Shown: positions 61,443-64,000 of the stretch, one piece after another
Numbering within the stretch: position 1 is the stretch's first letter
Layout of the letters: every line of letters begins with the position of its first letter
Source: Planctomycetota bacterium
GTDB lineage: Bacteria; Planctomycetota; UBA1135; UBA2386
DNA length: 64,000 nucleotides
Reading direction: 5' to 3'
Assembly: GCA_020638735.1 (NCBI GenBank)
Contig: JACKHZ010000008.1
Coordinates: 124,001-188,000, forward strand
Position numbers and translations under genes: made by a program
The notes under the pieces: generated by a model
Database searches by the model: none
Told to the model about the DNA's origin: nothing
What the model saw: only the letters and a program-made list of their open reading frames with translations

Positions 61443-63575
61443 ATGGCCATGCACCTCTGTGTTTGCACGTTCGTGCTCGCCGCGGCCACGCTGTGCCAGA
61501 GCCCGACCATGCAAGACCCGACCAAGCCGTCGTCCGACGATCCGTTCCTCTGGCTCGAGGACGTGCAGGGCGAAGCCGCGCTCGACTGGGTGCGCGCCCG
61601 TAACGCCGACAGCCAGCGCGCCCTGACCGGGAGCGACACGTTCCGCGAGCTGCAGGCCCGCATCCTGTCGATCCTCGACTCGACCGCGCGCATCCCCTAC
61701 GTCCAGAAGCGCGGCGCGCACTACTACAACCTGTGGCAGGACGCGCAGAACCCACGCGGCCTGTGGCGGCGCACGTCGCTCGACGAGTACCGCAAGGACG
61801 CGCCGCAGTGGGAGACGGTGCTCGACCTCGACGCGCTCGGCAGGCAGGAGGGCGAGAACTGGGTGTGGAAGGGCTCGCAGTGGCTGCTGCCCGATCGCAC
61901 GCGCTGTCTGTTGTCGCTGTCGCGCGGCGGCGCCGACGCGGTGGTCGTGCGCGAGTTCGACGTCGTCGAGAAGCGCTTCGTCGACGCGGACGAAGGCGGC
62001 TTCGTGCTGCCTGAGTCGAAGTGCTCGGTCGGCTGGCGCGACCGCGACACGCTGTTCGTCGCCACCGACTTCGGGCCGGAGCAGCCGGGCGGCTCGATGA
62101 CCACCTCGGGTTACCCGCGCGTGGTCAAGCTGTGGCGACGCGGCACGCCGCTCGCGAAGGCGACGACCGTCGCCGAGGGCGTCGCCGACGACGTCTTCGT
62201 CTACGGCTACCGCGATCAGACCGAGGGCTTCGAGCGCGACTTCGTGCACCGCGCGATGACGTTCTACACCAACCGCCTGTCGCTGCTGAAGGACGGCGCG
62301 CTGGTGCCGATCGACAAGCCCGACAGCGCCAACGCCAGCGTGTTCCGCGAGTGGATCCTGATCGAGCTGCGCGACGACTGGACGCTCGGCGAGCAGACGT
62401 ACACCGCCGGCTCGCTGCTGGCCGCGCGCTTCGACGACTACCTGGCCGGCGGAAGATCCCTCGACGTGCTGTTCGAGCCCGAGGAGCGCACTTCGCTGGC
62501 CGGCTTCGAGTTCACCAGGAACCACCTGCTGCTGAACGTGCTCGACAACGTCAAGAACCGCATCTACGTGCTGACGCACGCCGACGGCGAGCTCGGATGG
62601 AAGCGCGAAGAGCTGCCCGGGTTGCCGCAGTTCGGCACGATCGGCGCGTCGGCGGTCGACGAGGAGCAGGGCGACGACTACTGGCTGACGATCACCGACT
62701 ACACGACGCCGACCAGCCTCTGGCTCGGCACCATCGGCGCGGGCCCGGCGACGAAGCTGAAGAGCCTGCCGGCGTTCTTCGACGCCACCGACCTCGTCGT
62801 GGAGCAGAAGCACGCGCGCTCGAAGGACGGCACGCTGGTGCCCTACTTCCTCGTGCACCAGCAGAACATCGAGGCGAACGGCACGAACCCGACGCTGCTG
62901 TACGGCTACGGCGGCTTCGAGATCTCGCTGACGCCGGCCTACAGCGCCACGGTCGGTTCGTGCTGGCTGTCGAAGGGCGGCGTCTACGCGGTCGCCAACA
63001 TCCGCGGCGGCGGCGAGTTCGGCCCCCGCTGGCACCAGGCTGCGCTGAAGCAGCACCGCAACAAGGCCTACGAGGACTTCGCCGCGGTCGCCGAGGACCT
63101 GATCGCGCAGCGGATCACTTCGCCGCGCCACCTCGGCATCCAGGGTGGCAGCAACGGCGGACTGCTGATGGGCAACATGACGGTGATGTATCCGGACCTG
63201 TTCCGCGCCGTCGTCTGCCAGGTGCCGCTGCTCGACATGCTGCGCTACCACAAGCTGCTCGCCGGCGCGTCGTGGATGGGTGAATACGGCGATCCCGAGC
63301 AGCCGGTCGAGGCCGAGTGGCTGCGGCGCTACAGCCCGTACCACAACGTGCAGAAGGACGCGCACTACCCGACGGTGCTGTTCACCACCTCGACGCGCGA
63401 CGACCGCGTTCATCCCGGCCACGCCCGCAAGATGATGGCGCGCATGCAGGAGCAGGGGCACGACGTGCTCTACTACGAGAACATCGAGGGCGGCCACGGC
63501 GGCGCCGCCGACAACAAGCAGCTGGCGTTCCTGTCGGCGCTCGCCTACGCCTTCCTGTGGAAGACCCTGCCATGA
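61443..63575 (+). CDS. Secreted prolyl oligopeptidase (S9A)
   Basis: 710 residues with an N-terminal signal-like stretch. The N-terminal region (DPFLWLEDVQGEAALDWV) and propeller are followed by the alpha/beta hydrolase domain with catalytic Ser in GGSNGG (S570), Asp in STRDDRVHPGH (about 653) and His in GGHGG (about 684). It cleaves short peptides after proline. The 3' end overlaps the Dabb lipoprotein start as ATGA. The first 20 residues include several cysteines, so the signal type (lipoprotein or secreted) is uncertain. Confidence 0.9.
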   Translation: MAMHLCVCTFVLAAATLCQSPTMQDPTKPSSDDPFLWLEDVQGEAALDWVRARNADSQRALTGSDTFRELQARILSILDSTARIPYVQKRGAHYYNLWQDAQNPRGLWRRTSLDEYRKDAPQWETVLDLDALGRQEGENWVWKGSQWLLPDRTRCLLSLSRGGADAVVVREFDVVEKRFVDADEGGFVLPESKCSVGWRDRDTLFVATDFGPEQPGGSMTTSGYPRVVKLWRRGTPLAKATTVAEGVADDVFVYGYRDQTEGFERDFVHRAMTFYTNRLSLLKDGALVPIDKPDSANASVFREWILIELRDDWTLGEQTYTAGSLLAARFDDYLAGGRSLDVLFEPEERTSLAGFEFTRNHLLLNVLDNVKNRIYVLTHADGELGWKREELPGLPQFGTIGASAVDEEQGDDYWLTITDYTTPTSLWLGTIGAGPATKLKSLPAFFDATDLVVEQKHARSKDGTLVPYFLVHQQNIEANGTNPTLLYGYGGFEISLTPAYSATVGSCWLSKGGVYAVANIRGGGEFGPRWHQAALKQHRNKAYEDFAAVAEDLIAQRITSPRHLGIQGGSNGGLLMGNMTVMYPDLFRAVVCQVPLLDMLRYHKLLAGASWMGEYGDPEQPVEAEWLRRYSPYHNVQKDAHYPTVLFTTSTRDDRVHPGHARKMMARMQEQGHDVLYYENIEGGHGGAADNKQLAFLSALAYAFLWKTLP

Positions 63576-63970
63576 ACCGACGCCTCTCCGTCTCCCTCCT
63601 GCTGCTCGCCGCGCTGCTCGCCGGTTGCCAGGCCGGCCCGACCTCGTTCGGTACAGCGCCGCAGGTCGAACACGTCGTGCTGATCTGGCTGAAGCAGCCG
63701 GGCAACGAGCTGGTCAAGGCCGAGATGGCCGCCACCTCGCGCACGCTGCCGGCGCAGATCCCGGGCATCGTTGCGATGTCGATCGGCGGCCCGCTGCCGA
63801 GCGACCGCGACGTCGTCGACGACAGCTTCGACCTGGCGCTGGTGATGCGCTTCGAGAACGCCGAGGCGCTGCACACCTACGAGACGCACCCGGTGCACGT
63901 CGACGCGGTCAAGACGGTGCTGGCGCCGAACGCGGCGCGCATCGTCGTCTACGACGTGATGGTGCGGTAG
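63572..63970 (+). CDS. Lipoprotein with Dabb (stress-response dimeric alpha-beta barrel) domain
   Basis: 132 residues from the ATG that overlaps the peptidase stop. A signal sequence and lipobox LLAGC (about residue 19) are followed by a Dabb domain: VEHVVLIWLKQPG, PGIVAMSIGGP, FDLALVMRFENAEALHTYETHP and the final strand IVVYDVMV. Dabb proteins form small dimeric barrels, some with enzymatic roles. An exported lipid-anchored version coupled to a secreted peptidase is notable; the function is unknown. Confidence 0.85.
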   Translation: MNRRLSVSLLLLAALLAGCQAGPTSFGTAPQVEHVVLIWLKQPGNELVKAEMAATSRTLPAQIPGIVAMSIGGPLPSDRDVVDDSFDLALVMRFENAEALHTYETHPVHVDAVKTVLAPNAARIVVYDVMVR

Positions 63971-64000
63971 GCCGGCGCCATCGCGCGCCCACGGCGCAGC

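Overview
The window is very GC-rich DNA, visibly around 70% by eye, with GC-saturated third codon positions. Both strands therefore carry long spurious open frames. The gene content points to a member of the Planctomycetota (inference). Supporting points are several large secreted proteins of unknown function that share a C-terminal module, a Ser/Thr kinase with TPRs beside an ECF sigma factor, a secreted CxxCxGxG protein, a surface beta-propeller with CxxCH haem motifs, a sigma-54 gene with an enhancer-binding protein, and a FliA-like sigma without flagellar genes. I see no insertion sequence, prophage, integrase or CRISPR array.

Layout, left to right. At 1-4.3 kb (minus strand) lie a FliA-like sigma factor, lysA, a small lipoprotein, a SufU/IscU-like scaffold and a truncated sigma-54 activator, mostly with overlapping stop/start codons. 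At 4.6-9.0 kb (minus) is a tight housekeeping operon purA-uppS-cdsA-phoH-ybeY. The 9.2-14.6 kb stretch holds an arginine-rich protein, a lipoprotein, an orphan hydantoinase-B-type protein, a poly-glycine-tailed secreted protein, a possible 56-residue small protein and an isocitrate/isopropylmalate dehydrogenase. The 14.7-23.7 kb stretch is mostly envelope proteins: a CAP-domain protein, a triple trypsin-like protein with one intact active site, a secreted DnaJ-type zinc-finger protein, a pseudo-receiver fused to DUF3052, and a large secreted protein of unknown function. At 23.8-32.3 kb are truA, a membrane protein, rpoN, xylAB, a secreted HExxH peptidase and a sodium/sugar symporter.

The 32.3-35.6 kb stretch looks accessory. 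It has a lipoprotein that is essentially only the substrate-binding domain of an Hsp70, a decayed frame with in-frame stops, an AAA/DUF4143 ATPase with an AT-rich upstream region, and a SUKH-family protein. At 35.6-39.2 kb are hrpB-recR and ybaB. Then come a haem-binding beta-propeller protein (39.2-42.0), a KamA-type radical SAM protein, another large secreted protein, and dnaX (46.4-48.2), so the usual dnaX-ybaB-recR group is split. A thioredoxin-like protein is divergent from an HxlR regulator (48.3-49.0). Next come an ECF sigma and kinase pair, a secreted six-repeat protein, and an SLC12-type cation-chloride cotransporter. The last stretch has tRNA-Ser(GGA) and the small SRP RNA in tandem, alr, a further secreted protein with the shared C-terminus, a prolyl oligopeptidase and a Dabb lipoprotein.

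The most unusual items are the Hsp70 substrate-binding-domain lipoprotein without an ATPase domain (with a secreted DnaJ-like zinc-finger protein 12 kb away), the shared C-terminal module on four otherwise unrelated secreted proteins, and the triple protease. All functional calls come from reading motifs and have not been checked against a database.
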